Source: CAIVPM01 sp964477265 (GTDB lineage Bacteria > Bacteroidota > Bacteroidia > Chitinophagales > Chitinophagaceae). From it: a stretch of DNA of 64,000 nucleotides. The first letter of the stretch is position 1. Every line of letters begins with the position of its first letter. The stretch is from contig CAYZDJ010000001.1 of NCBI GenBank assembly GCA_964477265.1, forward strand, positions 310,001 to 374,000. Reading direction: 5' to 3'. The translations under genes and the position numbers were made by a program. Below are positions 17,201-25,042 of the stretch, in pieces. The notes beneath the pieces were generated by a model that was given only the letters and a program-made list of their open reading frames with translations, searched no databases and had not been told where the DNA came from.

Positions 17201-18646
17201 TATATATTGATACAAATCCAACACATTTGTGCCACCATTATAGCCATAGCTTTCTACACGGCCAGTGCCATAAACAATAGCACTAAATCCTGTATCAGCA
17301 ATTACATGGTGTACAGGATTTGTTGCAGATGATGTTGTAACATCTTCCTGCAAATAAGAATAATTTGTTGAAGGAATATCTATAAAAGTTCCTTTTGGAT
17401 TTGCCCCATCAATTTTAAGACTTGACTTATGGTTTTTATCAATAATAATATTTACATAGTGGTTTTCAACATTTGTAATATTACTAAAGCCAGTAAATGA
17501 GTTTTGGTGTGCCGAAAAGAATGTAATATCCTTTAGCGTTTGCTCAACTGGGTTTAAAACAACCATTTCTGGGTCGGCATGGCAGGTTTTTGAATTGCTG
17601 TTTGTTGTGCAGTTTGTTTTGCATGTTGTAGATGTCATAAACTGTACAACTGAAATTGGCTGGTCTGCATCAATATAAATTGGATTGCCTGTTTTAAACC
17701 AATAAAACTTATGAGCTGCATCGTAATTGGATGTAGTAAGATTTTGTGTAGTTCCATTCTCAGTTACATTAACAACAGTTGCTGGGTCTTTTATATAAAT
17801 CCTGAAAAGGTCGTACGACCTGTAAATAAATGGTGCAGTAATAAATTTTTTGCCCCAGCTACGCACAGGAAAAAGCTCTTGGTAAAGATTATCGCCACCA
17901 CTAGCATTGTTGCAATCAAAAGCACTCCATGTTGTGCCTGCAAACACAGCAATGGGTTTACAGCCTGTAGTTGAAGTTGAGATTGATTTTACAACAGTTC
18001 CAGATATATCAAGTGTTGCAGAACCCTGAAATTGATAGCAATCGCCAGCATTGGCCAATGTAACCTGATAGGTTGAACCAGCAGTTTTAGTATTTCCACC
18101 ATTGATTGTTGGTGTAAATTCAATTGTAGTATTAGGTTGTGTGGCAACTACAGCAAATTCTCCAATATTCGCATCACCGCCTCCACTTGAGCCATTGCTT
18201 GGATAGCTTGGAACAACATATTCAGTGCCTAAAACAGGCGTTGGTAACACTAAAGTTGCAGCACTTCGTGCACTTCTTATAATATGGGCATATACAACCA
18301 CAGCCACATCAGATGTAACTTTTATTGCAGCATTTGTTTGTATGCCATCTTTCTGGTTTAAATAAACGCTTGCATTGCTGCCATCAACAGGACCAGAGCC
18401 TGAACTTCCAAGAATTTTTTTTGTAACTTGGTTTGCTGTTACTGTAAATGGGATGCTTATGGTGCCTACTTGTATATTTCCAGTTGCATTTTGGTCGCTG
18501 GTAATATAAATTGCCATTAATGATTGTGTGCCATCAATATGGCTTGTATATGCAATCCAAAACTCCTTGCCTTTGTTAGAATAATTTTGTGAGAATATAG
18601 CTGACGTGGATAAGATTAATGCTAAAAAAAAGTACAGTTTTTTCAT
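14213..18646 (-). CDS. Large PKD-repeat surface protein with IgGFc-binding-like N-terminus and T9SS type B (CHU_C) domain
   Basis: About 1477 residues from ATG 18646 (MKKLYFFLALILSTSAIFSQ); an upstream TTG-type extension to 18676 only delays the signal peptide. The N-terminal ~450 residues (NKGKEFWIAYTSH..., VVPSYPSNGS, QFQGSATLDISGT) resemble the IgGFc-binding protein N-terminal domain seen in many Bacteroidota adhesins. At least six PKD domains follow, marked by W(D/Y)(F/Y)G(D/N)G motifs. The C-terminus (FSPNGDGINDKW...SGGVTILK) is the gliding-motility-associated type B sorting domain. It is expected to be a cell-surface adhesin or filament; its partner is unknown. Confidence 0.9.
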   Translation of the reverse strand: MKKLYFFLALILSTSAIFSQNYSNKGKEFWIAYTSHIDGTQSLMAIYITSDQNATGNIQVGTISIPFTVTANQVTKKILGSSGSGPVDGSNASVYLNQKDGIQTNAAIKVTSDVAVVVYAHIIRSARSAATLVLPTPVLGTEYVVPSYPSNGSSGGGDANIGEFAVVATQPNTTIEFTPTINGGNTKTAGSTYQVTLANAGDCYQFQGSATLDISGTVVKSISTSTTGCKPIAVFAGTTWSAFDCNNASGGDNLYQELFPVRSWGKKFITAPFIYRSYDLFRIYIKDPATVVNVTENGTTQNLTTSNYDAAHKFYWFKTGNPIYIDADQPISVVQFMTSTTCKTNCTTNSNSKTCHADPEMVVLNPVEQTLKDITFFSAHQNSFTGFSNITNVENHYVNIIIDKNHKSSLKIDGANPKGTFIDIPSTNYSYLQEDVTTSSATNPVHHVIADTGFSAIVYGTGRVESYGYNGGTNVLDLYQYISLKNQYATVNFPATCVDAPFHFSITLPYQPLKLNWDFGGNAALSPNTNVTNSSPVYDSSFVKDGKTLYVYKLAGTYKFNQVGTYPVKVLVNNPTTDGCNGDQEINYDVQVFPAPVANFTITTNNCSGNIVPFLDSSTSGGRDIIKYIWDFGDGTTDSIKNPTKTYSGFGNKNVRHSIITDIGCLADTVKTITLSGPPIAKFIVNDTSCASRTFTLIDSSNTKAPATIVKWYWDYGNGKKDTFTTKVNPVVSYTNAGQNTITLIVENSSGCTSNPASIVITTHDLPVVNFSLPEICLDDALAHFTDSSKIADGTQNLFTYNWYFGDKNASTANPNTSAVKNPTHSYSDTGYYQVKLVVTTNNFCVDSLTQSFTVNGSTPKANFAVLNNANLCSNDSVRIQNTSAVDFGNITKLEIYWDTANNLLHKTVDNAPQKNKVYSTTYNSFQQPATQIVYVKVYAYSGVSCVSEKTIAVTLHQSPKVQFLSIKSICKDANSRILTEATETGGVPGTSVFTGSGISNVSTGLFNPALVNVGSYSIKYTYTSNNFACIDSARQTITVLQSPVAKFGVSNPLCEKNNIILNDSSTTTVGTITNWKWDFGNNDSITKNNANSFAYQYASASTYSVTLKVTTDSGCSHSVTQAIAIHPLPKVNFTLPAIVCLPQGKAVFTSTSTIADNSQALFTYLWNFGDKNNSTTSSLAIATHNYSLLDSPFVKLIVTSKDGCSDSATKQLTTILPQPKAAFTLKPDSSICIYKTIDFTDKSNGKTSAIDKWNWNFGGLGSSTQPNPSFQFNDSGNYAVSLSIINLQGCVSDTAYGNVTINPYPVLDLPTQLTFIQGGLLTIKPLHYYGHDLSYYWETVPAGISKFMLDDTVLFAQVFPDDDMNYKLTITGSGNCSVSDVVKVVVLKAPNIPTAFSPNGDGINDKWIIEHLESYPGCSINVFDRYGRTVYQSRVGYTKPWDGTHNGSPLPIGTYYYIIDTKTVRGIFSGGVTILK

Positions 18647-18713
18647 TATATAAAAATGAGGGTGCAATTTAAGCAAGATTGACTTTGTTTAAAGCAATGT
18701 GTTTAACCTTCTA

Positions 18714-19301
18714 TCATATTTTAAGTAAATCTTTAGCCTGTGTTCCTGTACAAAAAAGAATATCTAAAATGCTTAGGTTTTCAATAAAGCCATTTCTGTC
18801 TTCAAAAACCTGAGGATATTTTATAGAACAAGGGTGGGGGTGCAGCTGAAAATATTGCTTGCTGCAAAGTACATCCTGTGGTTTTATTTCATCTTGGCTT
18901 ATGGTAATGTCTCCATTGCTTTTTAGCAACTTTAGCATTTTTTCCATAATAAAAATGTTCAGGTCAAAAAGGTATTTATACTCTTGCTTAAAAATATTTT
19001 CTACTTCAAATTTATAGTAATCAAAAAATGGGGCATTGCCATAGCAACTAAAAATTGCCTTTTGATGCTGTAGTCTCCAACTTTGGTCATATGCAATTTT
19101 GACATCTTTATATAGTGTCTTTTGGTTTCGTCCACCAAGTAGGGGAATGCTTAAACTAATGGTTCCATTTGCTCCAATTATTACTGTTTTGTTGCCAAAC
19201 CAGCCTTTCTGGTATAAATTGTTAGGGCATAATTCAATATTTTTATTTTTTAATAAAATATTAAAGTAATTTATATTCCCAAAATATTGTAAATCAATCA
19301 T
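18714..19301 (-). CDS. WbqC-like family protein
   Basis: 195 residues resembling the WbqC family: QYFGNINYFNILLKNKNIELCPNNLYQK, the SIPLLGG..Q segment and YDQSWRLQHQKAIFSCYGNAPFFDYYKFEVE. In other bacteria WbqC-like proteins sit near O-antigen or surface-polysaccharide genes, but the chemistry is not settled. Nothing nearby confirms that role here: its neighbours are the PKD adhesin and a DUF445 protein. Cytoplasmic, with no signal peptide. Confidence 0.8.
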   Translation of the reverse strand: MIDLQYFGNINYFNILLKNKNIELCPNNLYQKGWFGNKTVIIGANGTISLSIPLLGGRNQKTLYKDVKIAYDQSWRLQHQKAIFSCYGNAPFFDYYKFEVENIFKQEYKYLFDLNIFIMEKMLKLLKSNGDITISQDEIKPQDVLCSKQYFQLHPHPCSIKYPQVFEDRNGFIENLSILDILFCTGTQAKDLLKI

Positions 19302-19659
19302 TAAATTGTATTTTTTATAATAATTGCAGTTTTAGTAACAAGTTATGCCAATTATTGTAATATATAGATAGTAATTAAATTTTACTTTATATTTAACTTA
19401 TATTTATAATATGTTATAAATTAATAAATTATTGTTTTATTAGTGTGATAAAATATTTTGTAAATACATTTTAACTTTTTGTAAGAGTATTTGCTCAAAA
19501 TATTAGTTGGTAAATTGCTCAAAATTGATGCGTGAATAGTTAAAAATGTAAATAATTTTAAATTGAAATTAAATTTTATATAAATAATGTTTAACTTTTT
19601 GTAAAAAATATTTTGCGAAGCATAACGACAAAAAGTCGTAATAAAAATTGGCTTTACTT
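19302..19659. other. Very AT-rich intergenic region
   Basis: No gene is supported. The sequence is strongly AT-rich and contains a 15-base direct repeat TTTAACTTTTTGTAA (19470-19484 and 19590-19604), a repeated TTGCTCAAAAT (19491-19501 and 19515-19525) and a small hairpin ACGAC-AAAAA-GTCGT at 19625-19639 beyond the DUF445 stop. It must hold the promoter of the WbqC-like gene, though I see no clear TAnnTTTG element. Confidence 0.5.
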
Positions 19660-20262
19660 TTACTGTAGCAACGTAATTAAAACCTGTAGCAAACCAATAA
19701 TGAAACCTAAGACTGCACCAATAATTTCTACAAACCTGAACTCATTACTCATAATAGTATTTAAAATTTGTTCTAATTTATCGCTTGAGAAAGATTCAAC
19801 TTTTTCCTGAACAATTTTTTCAAGGTCTAATTGTTGTTGAAGAGTGCCCATATAATTTTTCATTAAGTCTGGAAAAAGCAATTCAAGTTCTGCCATAAAA
19901 ACTTCTTTTAGCTGGGCAATGGTTTTATCGCCAATAAACATACTTAACATAGGCATTGTTGCAGAAAGTTTAGTTTTTAAAAACTCATCAATATGTTTAT
20001 CAACCAGTGGCATTACTTTTTGTAAATTTTCTGAACTTGTAATTTTTTCTTCAATTTCCTTAAAAGAAATCAATTCATTGCTTACCAATTTGCCCAAATG
20101 CTGTGCAAAAACCTTTTGCCTTTTGGGGAAAATGCCATGAAATGTAATGCCTAAAATTCGTCTGGGTGTTTTAGGATGGAAAAGCATTTTAATAGCTATC
20201 CAATTAGTAAACCAGCCTATAAATGCAGAAATGAACGGAATTAGAATAAGCCACTTATTCAT
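19660..20262 (-). CDS. DUF445 family membrane protein
   Basis: 200 residues. An N-terminal membrane segment (LILIPFISAFIGWFTNWIAI) is followed directly by the family hallmark KMLFHPKTPRRILGITFHGIFPKRQ, then a helical soluble part and a C-terminal hydrophobic segment (IGAVLGFIIGLLQVLITLL). DUF445 proteins are inner-membrane proteins of unsettled function. It is transcribed toward WbqC and lies downstream of tRNA-His, which ends in its own terminator. Confidence 0.87.
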   Translation of the reverse strand: MNKWLILIPFISAFIGWFTNWIAIKMLFHPKTPRRILGITFHGIFPKRQKVFAQHLGKLVSNELISFKEIEEKITSSENLQKVMPLVDKHIDEFLKTKLSATMPMLSMFIGDKTIAQLKEVFMAELELLFPDLMKNYMGTLQQQLDLEKIVQEKVESFSSDKLEQILNTIMSNEFRFVEIIGAVLGFIIGLLQVLITLLQ

Positions 20263-20299
20263 TGTTTTCTTTGGGATTAATGATGATTAAACAATAAAA

Positions 20300-20331
20300 A
20301 AACCTCTTACTTTTTGTAAAATAAGAGGTTT
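20300..20331 (-). terminator. Terminator of tRNA-His
   Basis: Stem of 10 bp (20300-20309 with 20322-20331, AACCTCTTA core), followed on the minus strand by a T-run. It lies directly downstream of tRNA-His. Confidence 0.75.
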
Positions 20332-20336
20332 AAAAG

Positions 20337-20411
20337 GGAGAGTAATGGGTCTCGAACCCACGACCTACAGTGCCACAAACTGTCGCTCTAACCTACTGAG
20401 CTATACCCTCC
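20337..20411 (-). tRNA. tRNA-His (GTG)
   Basis: Complete cloverleaf read on the minus strand: D arm GCTC, anticodon stem ACAGT/ACTGT enclosing loop TTGTGGC (anticodon GTG, His), T arm GGTTCGAGACC. An extra 5' G precedes the seven-base acceptor strand and faces C73, the G-1:C73 pair that is the identity element for histidyl-tRNA synthetase. The CCA end is not encoded. Confidence 0.96.
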
Positions 20412-20487
20412 ATTTGGGGCTGCAAATATATAGGGAAAGTATATTTAAAATGTAAGTTTATAAATTGTTTTTAGAATAATCTTCTCA

Positions 20488-21816
20488 CTATTTTGCAATA
20501 GCAATCTTTGCCTTTTTATTTTTTATTTTCTGATCTTTAATTAATTGCATTGCTGCTGCCAGCTTATTTTTCCTAATAGCAACAAATGAAAAGAAATCTT
20601 TAACGTGTATTAAGCCAATATATTCTTTTTTTAAATTTCCTTGTTGAGCCAAAAAACCAACTATATCTATTTTATTTACTTTATCTTTTTTGCCAACACC
20701 TATAAAAACTGTTGACCAGCTTGGTTTTGGTGGCAATGTAACTTCCTTGGGCAAGTTAATTGCTTCCATTGACTGATTGACAAATGGTGGAAGGTATTCA
20801 GTTTTTCCAAGTATTAAAACCACATCTCCACTTGCTTCCATCCTTGCTGTTCTGCCATTTCTATGTGTAAAAATATCTTCGGTGTGTGGCAATTGCTGGT
20901 GAATGATATATCGTACATTATTTATATCTAAACCACGAGAAGCTAAATCTGTAGTAACCAAAACATACACAGTTCCATTGGCAAACTTGCACAAGGCACT
21001 GTCACGCTCTTGTTGCTCCATTGCACCATGGTAAAACTCGTTTACAATACCCATTTGTGCCAGTTGCCTGCTTGTGTTTTCAACTGCATCTCTATGATTG
21101 CAAAATACAATGGTTGATTTATCGCCTTGCATACAAATTAACCTGAACAATGAATCTATCTTTTCATCATCACCACTCAATAATTTTTTTATGGTTAATT
21201 TATTTTCTGGCTTTGCTTCATTGGTTAAAAAATCAAGCTTTACTTCATTTGCCAAGCCAATAAATTCTGGTATTTCATCTGTTAATGTTGCAGAGGTAAG
21301 CAAACGATTTTTTATGTTGGGTAAAGAACCTATTATAAAGCTAACTTCTTCGGTAAAGCCTGTTTCCATTGTTTTGTCAAACTCATCAAGCACAAGCGTT
21401 TCAATAGTATCAATTGTTATATTTCCTCTACGAATATGGTCTGCCAACCTGCCTGCTGTGCCTACAATTACTGTCGGTGCCTCAATTAAATTATTTTCTT
21501 CTGTTTCTCTTTTATGCCCTCCATAGCAACTTGTAATTTTTAAGCCAGTACCCATTTCCTTAAACACTTTTTCTATTTGCTGTGCCAGTTCCCTTGAAGG
21601 TACAATAATTAATGCCTGTGTTTTTTTAATTGAGGTATCTACCTTTTGTATTACTGGCAATAAAAATGCAAGCGTTTTGCCAGAGCCAGTGTCTGACAAA
21701 AGTACAACATTGGCATTGGTGGCAGTAGCTTCTATGGCAGCCAGTTGCATTTCGTTTAAAGCCTTTATATTAAGGTTGTTTAATATGGTTTCTACAGTAA
21801 AATTATTTTGTTGCAT
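20488..21816 (-). CDS. dbpA: DEAD-box RNA helicase with DbpA-type RNA-binding domain
   Basis: An ATP-dependent RNA helicase, probably in 23S rRNA/50S assembly. Motif I SDTGSGKT, Ia PSRELAQQ, Ib TAGRLAD, motif II LDEFD (Phe replaces the Ala of DEAD), motif III TSAT and motif VI HRNGRTAR are all present. The C-terminal ~75 residues (STVFIGVGKKDKVNKIDIVGFLAQQ...) match the DbpA RNA-binding domain, which recognises helix 92 of 23S rRNA in E. coli. I start at ATG 21816 (MQQNNFTVETIL); the frame extends to 21849. Gene symbol by domain similarity, not proven orthology. Confidence 0.88.
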   Translation of the reverse strand: MQQNNFTVETILNNLNIKALNEMQLAAIEATATNANVVLLSDTGSGKTLAFLLPVIQKVDTSIKKTQALIIVPSRELAQQIEKVFKEMGTGLKITSCYGGHKRETEENNLIEAPTVIVGTAGRLADHIRRGNITIDTIETLVLDEFDKTMETGFTEEVSFIIGSLPNIKNRLLTSATLTDEIPEFIGLANEVKLDFLTNEAKPENKLTIKKLLSGDDEKIDSLFRLICMQGDKSTIVFCNHRDAVENTSRQLAQMGIVNEFYHGAMEQQERDSALCKFANGTVYVLVTTDLASRGLDINNVRYIIHQQLPHTEDIFTHRNGRTARMEASGDVVLILGKTEYLPPFVNQSMEAINLPKEVTLPPKPSWSTVFIGVGKKDKVNKIDIVGFLAQQGNLKKEYIGLIHVKDFFSFVAIRKNKLAAAMQLIKDQKIKNKKAKIAIAK

Positions 21817-21850
21817 GGCTGCAAATGTAATAGGAATGAAGTTGGGCAAG

Positions 21851-21982
21851 GGTTTTAAACGTTAAGTGTTTAAAACCTTTATTATAAATCGTTAAAACGA
21901 TTAGCAAAAACCAAATTTAATAGCCCACGACTTAAGTCGTGGGCTAAAATGAAAAATATTATAGGTAATGGCTTCAGCCATT
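21851..21982. repeat. Cluster of four perfect hairpins, REP/BIME-like
   Basis: Four inverted repeats in 132 bp between the helicase and CvfB genes: GGTTTTAAAC with GTTTAAAACC (21851-21877); AATCGTT/AACGATT (21887-21902); a perfect 26-bp palindrome with core CCCACGACTTAAGTCGTGGG (21921-21946); and AATGGCT/AGCCATT (21967-21982). The density of perfect hairpins and the RAYT gene 2.3 kb away suggest a REP-type element. Confidence 0.7.
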
Positions 21983-22017
21983 TTTTAAAAAAATATAATG
22001 TTAGGAAAGCTTATGCT

Positions 22018-22869
22018 TTAAACTACCAGCCTTATTCCATCTTTTTCAAAAACAATTTTTCTTTGCTTAAACAAACTGCCAGTTGCCATTTTAAATGTCT
22101 TCTTGCTCATTCCAAAAATCTTGTAAATATCTTCTGGGTTCGATTTATCGTGATAAGGTAAATAGCCATTGTTTTCTTTTAACAAGCGAAGTATTTTATC
22201 CAACTCATCCTCTACCTTATTATAACCTTGCTTGCCCAATGCCACATCAATTTTAAAACGAAGTTTTGAAGCAGTATCTTCAGGATAAACCTTTTTTATA
22301 AAACCTGTTAGGCTATCGCCAATATTAATATTCTGGAACACATCGTTACTATGCAAAACGCCTGTATGCTGGCCATTAATGATAACCACATAGCCAATAT
22401 TGGTTTTTCTGTATATCAATAAATCAACTGTATCAAGTTCTTTAACAGTAAGGTTTTCGTTACTTAAAAATGTATCTAATTTTTCTGTAGCTACCATCCT
22501 GCCACTCACTTTATCGATCTCAATCTTTACAAGATAATCTTTACCAGCAACCATTTCATTTATTTGCTTGGTGCGTGGCACAAATATATCTTTCATTATA
22601 CCCATGTCTAAAAAAGCACCATGTGGGGTAACTGTTCTTGCCTTTAGCTTTACAATATCTCCCACAACTCCTTTTGGTTGTTGTGTAGTAGCAATTAACC
22701 TACCCTCGCCATCATGATAAATAAAGGCATTTACCTTTTCTCCAACCTTTACACCTGCTGGCACAAAACGTTTTGGCAATAAAATACCATCTGCCTCGTC
22801 TTCAAGGTACACACCAAAATCTACTGTCCTCATAACTTTTAAAAGATTAAACTGCCCAACATTTATCAT
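22018..22869 (-). CDS. CvfB-like S1 RNA-binding protein
   Basis: 283 residues from ATG 22869 (MINVGQFNLLKV); a TTG 9 bp upstream is less likely. Modules in order fit the CvfB/YitL family: S1-like OB folds (DFGVYLEDEADGILLPKR; VTPHGAFLDMGIMKDIFVP; IGYVVIINGQHTGVLHSNDVFQNINIGDSLTGFIKKV) and a C-terminal winged helix (YLPYHDKSNPEDIYKIFGMSKKTFKMATGSLFKQ). In Gram-positives CvfB binds RNA and influences virulence-gene expression; here it is probably a general RNA-binding regulator. Cytoplasmic. Confidence 0.87.
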   Translation of the reverse strand: MINVGQFNLLKVMRTVDFGVYLEDEADGILLPKRFVPAGVKVGEKVNAFIYHDGEGRLIATTQQPKGVVGDIVKLKARTVTPHGAFLDMGIMKDIFVPRTKQINEMVAGKDYLVKIEIDKVSGRMVATEKLDTFLSNENLTVKELDTVDLLIYRKTNIGYVVIINGQHTGVLHSNDVFQNINIGDSLTGFIKKVYPEDTASKLRFKIDVALGKQGYNKVEDELDKILRLLKENNGYLPYHDKSNPEDIYKIFGMSKKTFKMATGSLFKQRKIVFEKDGIRLVV

Positions 22870-23082
22870 AAATTGCAACTATTTTGTTCAAATATATTGC
22901 AAGCCTCGAAAAGTTAGAATATTTAATTTGGGCAGATTTTACTTCAGTTCGTATTTCATTAATTGCAATGGCTTAATAAAATTTTAAGAAGCCTTACCCT
23001 TACAAAATTTGTGAGGATATTATAAATAATAAAAGTGTTGTAAGGTTTCTTAGAAGTGTTTCGTATGAGTCAAAAAAAGTAT

Positions 23083-24129
23083 ATGAAACAAAATTATTTT
23101 CTGTTAATGTTATTTAGTATTGCTTTTATAAGTTGTCAAAAGAATAATGATACACAAGTTAATTATTTGCCAGAAGCAATAAACTTAAAAATTGAGCAAA
23201 ATGCGACTTCTAAAAATGTTATAACACTTAAAGTATTAAACAAGTTGTCTGAAGATATTACCCAGTACAGTAAAATTTTTGTTGACGAAATCTTATCGTC
23301 ACAAGTCTTTACAGCATCTCCTAATAAGTCTTACAGCATAAAGATAACATACGACAATTCAATAGTTACATACAACATAAGCTTTGATAGTGGTTACAAT
23401 TTTACATTGCAACGCTCAGGTAATGGATTTACTAAAAAGAGTATTGCAGAAATGTACACTGGTACTTGGTGTGGCATTTGTCCAGGCACTTTAATTCCTT
23501 TAGAAAATTATTATAATACACATTCAAAAACAATTTTTATTGCCATTCATGGGCCAAATGGAAGTAGCGACCCTTACACTTATATATATGATGCACAGTT
23601 GCGTGCAGCATTTAATGTTAGTGGTGTTCCAACTGTTGTTTTAGATAGAAAATTTAATTGGGCAAGTTCAAGTGATACGAATACGCTTAACCAATTAACA
23701 TCAGGTAAAGGGAGTACTGGTATTAGGTTAGAAACTTCAATAACTGGTAACACTATTAACGTTACGAGCCAGGTGAAATTTGACTCTACAATTGCACAAC
23801 CAATAAGGCTTGCAATTGCTTTAGTAGAAGATAGTATGGCATTTAACCAAGCTAATTATGGACATTTTGGATTGCCAAACCCTATTGTAAATTATTGCCA
23901 TAGAAATGCATTACGCAAAATGGCAACAGATATTTTTGGTGACGCTATTCCTGCTGCATCTACAACTGCAGGTAATACGTATCAAGCTAATTTTTCTATA
24001 AATGCAAATGGATATAATTTATCGAGATGCAGGGTTATTGCTTATGCTGTATATGGCAGTAATGCCACAAAAAAAGGAATTTTAAATGCACAGGTTGTTA
24101 CTGCCGGGCAAACACAGGATTTTGATTAG
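23083..24129 (+). CDS. Omp28-like thioredoxin-fold outer membrane lipoprotein
   Basis: Start chosen at ATG 23083 (MKQNYFLLMLFSIAFISCQ), giving a signal peptide with lipobox FISC and acylated Cys 18; the frame extends upstream to 23056. The mature protein has an N-terminal Ig-like region, then a thioredoxin-like segment with a redox CxxC (MYTGTWCGICPG) and the cis-Pro context SGVPTVVLDR. The C-terminal beta domain is the Omp28-related type. Likely an outer-membrane-anchored thiol oxidoreductase or a structural relative; its substrate is unknown. An imperfect 13-bp inverted repeat (22985-22997 and 23040-23052) lies just upstream. Confidence 0.82.
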   Translation: MKQNYFLLMLFSIAFISCQKNNDTQVNYLPEAINLKIEQNATSKNVITLKVLNKLSEDITQYSKIFVDEILSSQVFTASPNKSYSIKITYDNSIVTYNISFDSGYNFTLQRSGNGFTKKSIAEMYTGTWCGICPGTLIPLENYYNTHSKTIFIAIHGPNGSSDPYTYIYDAQLRAAFNVSGVPTVVLDRKFNWASSSDTNTLNQLTSGKGSTGIRLETSITGNTINVTSQVKFDSTIAQPIRLAIALVEDSMAFNQANYGHFGLPNPIVNYCHRNALRKMATDIFGDAIPAASTTAGNTYQANFSINANGYNLSRCRVIAYAVYGSNATKKGILNAQVVTAGQTQDFD

Positions 24130-24184
24130 AAATAGTTTTATGAGCTTGGTTAAAAGTATTGGAAAGTGATTGCTTTTTGAGGTT

Positions 24185-24285
24185 GCTCTTGCTTTTCGAA
24201 GCTTGTAGCTTAGTAAGCATTTGCTATTCGAGGCTTGTAGTCTCGAAGTATTATTCTATCGCTTTCAGCGATAAATATTAAAGCA
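24185..24285. repeat. REP-like multi-hairpin element, copy A
   Basis: Diverged copy of the element also seen at 24890-24964 and 26947-27032: GCTC..TCGAAGCTTGTAGCTT, a second hairpin TTCGAGGCT..TCTCGAA and the hairpin ATCGCT-TTC-AGCGAT (24258-24272). It overlaps the 3' end of the RAYT remnant. Confidence 0.7.
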
Positions 24286-24541
24286 AAAAATCAATTTCAA
24301 TAACACCTTTACCTGTTAAATAATTTGTTGCACTGCTGTAGATATAATGTTCAGGTTCTGCTACAATACCTGCCCTTACTGGGTTTTGATGAATATAGTT
24401 TAATTTACTTAATAAAAAGTCCTGTGAATAAATGGCTTCAGGATGATTGTTGCTTGTCCAAAATTTAAACACATCATTTGCATTTGTTCTTTTTCCAAAA
24501 AACTCAAACATATACAACAACCACTCCTTTCTGCTTTCTGT
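24278..24541 (-). pseudogene. C-terminal part of an interrupted REP-associated tyrosine transposase
   Basis: In the same frame as the segment at 24542-24835, separated only by one TAA. The residues after the stop (TESRKEWLLYMFEFFGKR...) and SNNHPEAIYS...KLNYIHQNPVRAGIVAEPEHYIYSSATNYL are the family's C-terminal motifs, including the candidate catalytic Tyr of YIHQNPV. No ATG lies at the junction, so it is unlikely to be translated alone. Confidence 0.82.
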
Positions 24542-24835
24542 TTATTCTTGAATACTTTTTAAAATTGCCTTGTTTGTAAAGGTTTTAAAATCTCTTACAA
24601 TATCGCTAAGGTTATTGTTTTGTGCTGTCCAGATAAAATGAATATGATTGGTCATAATAACATAACCACCAATTTTCAATCCTTTCTTTTCCCTGCAATA
24701 GTTTAAGCTATCTATAATTATATCCTTATATCTCTTTCTTGAAAAAATATCTATCCAACCCATTACTGTAAATGTGAGAAAGTGTGTTGATGATTGGTCT
24801 CTTATTTTATAGCCTTCGGCAAATTCATAACTCAT
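24542..24835 (-). pseudogene. N-terminal part of an interrupted REP-associated tyrosine transposase (RAYT)
   Basis: A RAYT / IS200-like Y1 transposase domain: FLTFTVMGWIDIF, YKDIIIDSLNYCREKKGLKIGGYVIMTNHIHFIW (metal-binding HIH motif) and a VRDFKTFTNKAI segment. RAYTs are single-copy domesticated-type transposases thought to mobilise REP hairpins. The protein ends KSIQE at a TAA (24542-24544), yet the frame remains open beyond it, so the gene is broken by a single nonsense codon. REP-like copies A and B flank it. Confidence 0.85.
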
Positions 24836-24889
24836 AAACTGATTGTTGTTACAAATCTATGTTTTTTAATTGTTGCTTAAATCTCTAAT

Positions 24890-24964
24890 GCTCTTTGAAG
24901 CTTGTAGCTTCGAAAGCACTATTCTATTGCAAATAAAACTGCGAGGCTAAAAGCCTCGAAGAGC
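24890..24964. repeat. REP-like multi-hairpin element, copy B
   Basis: Hairpin GAAGC-TTGTA-GCTTC (24897-24911), a degenerate middle hairpin, then CGAGGCT-AAA-AGCCTCG (24942-24958), framed by GCTC...GAGC. It lies just upstream of the RAYT remnant; more diverged hairpin sequence continues to about 25030. Confidence 0.78.
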
Positions 24965-25042
24965 TTGGTGCTTAAAGCAACATAATAAGACTTCGAGGCC
25001 GTGGCCCATAGAAGAGCTTGCTTGTGAGCTTACCAACAAGGG

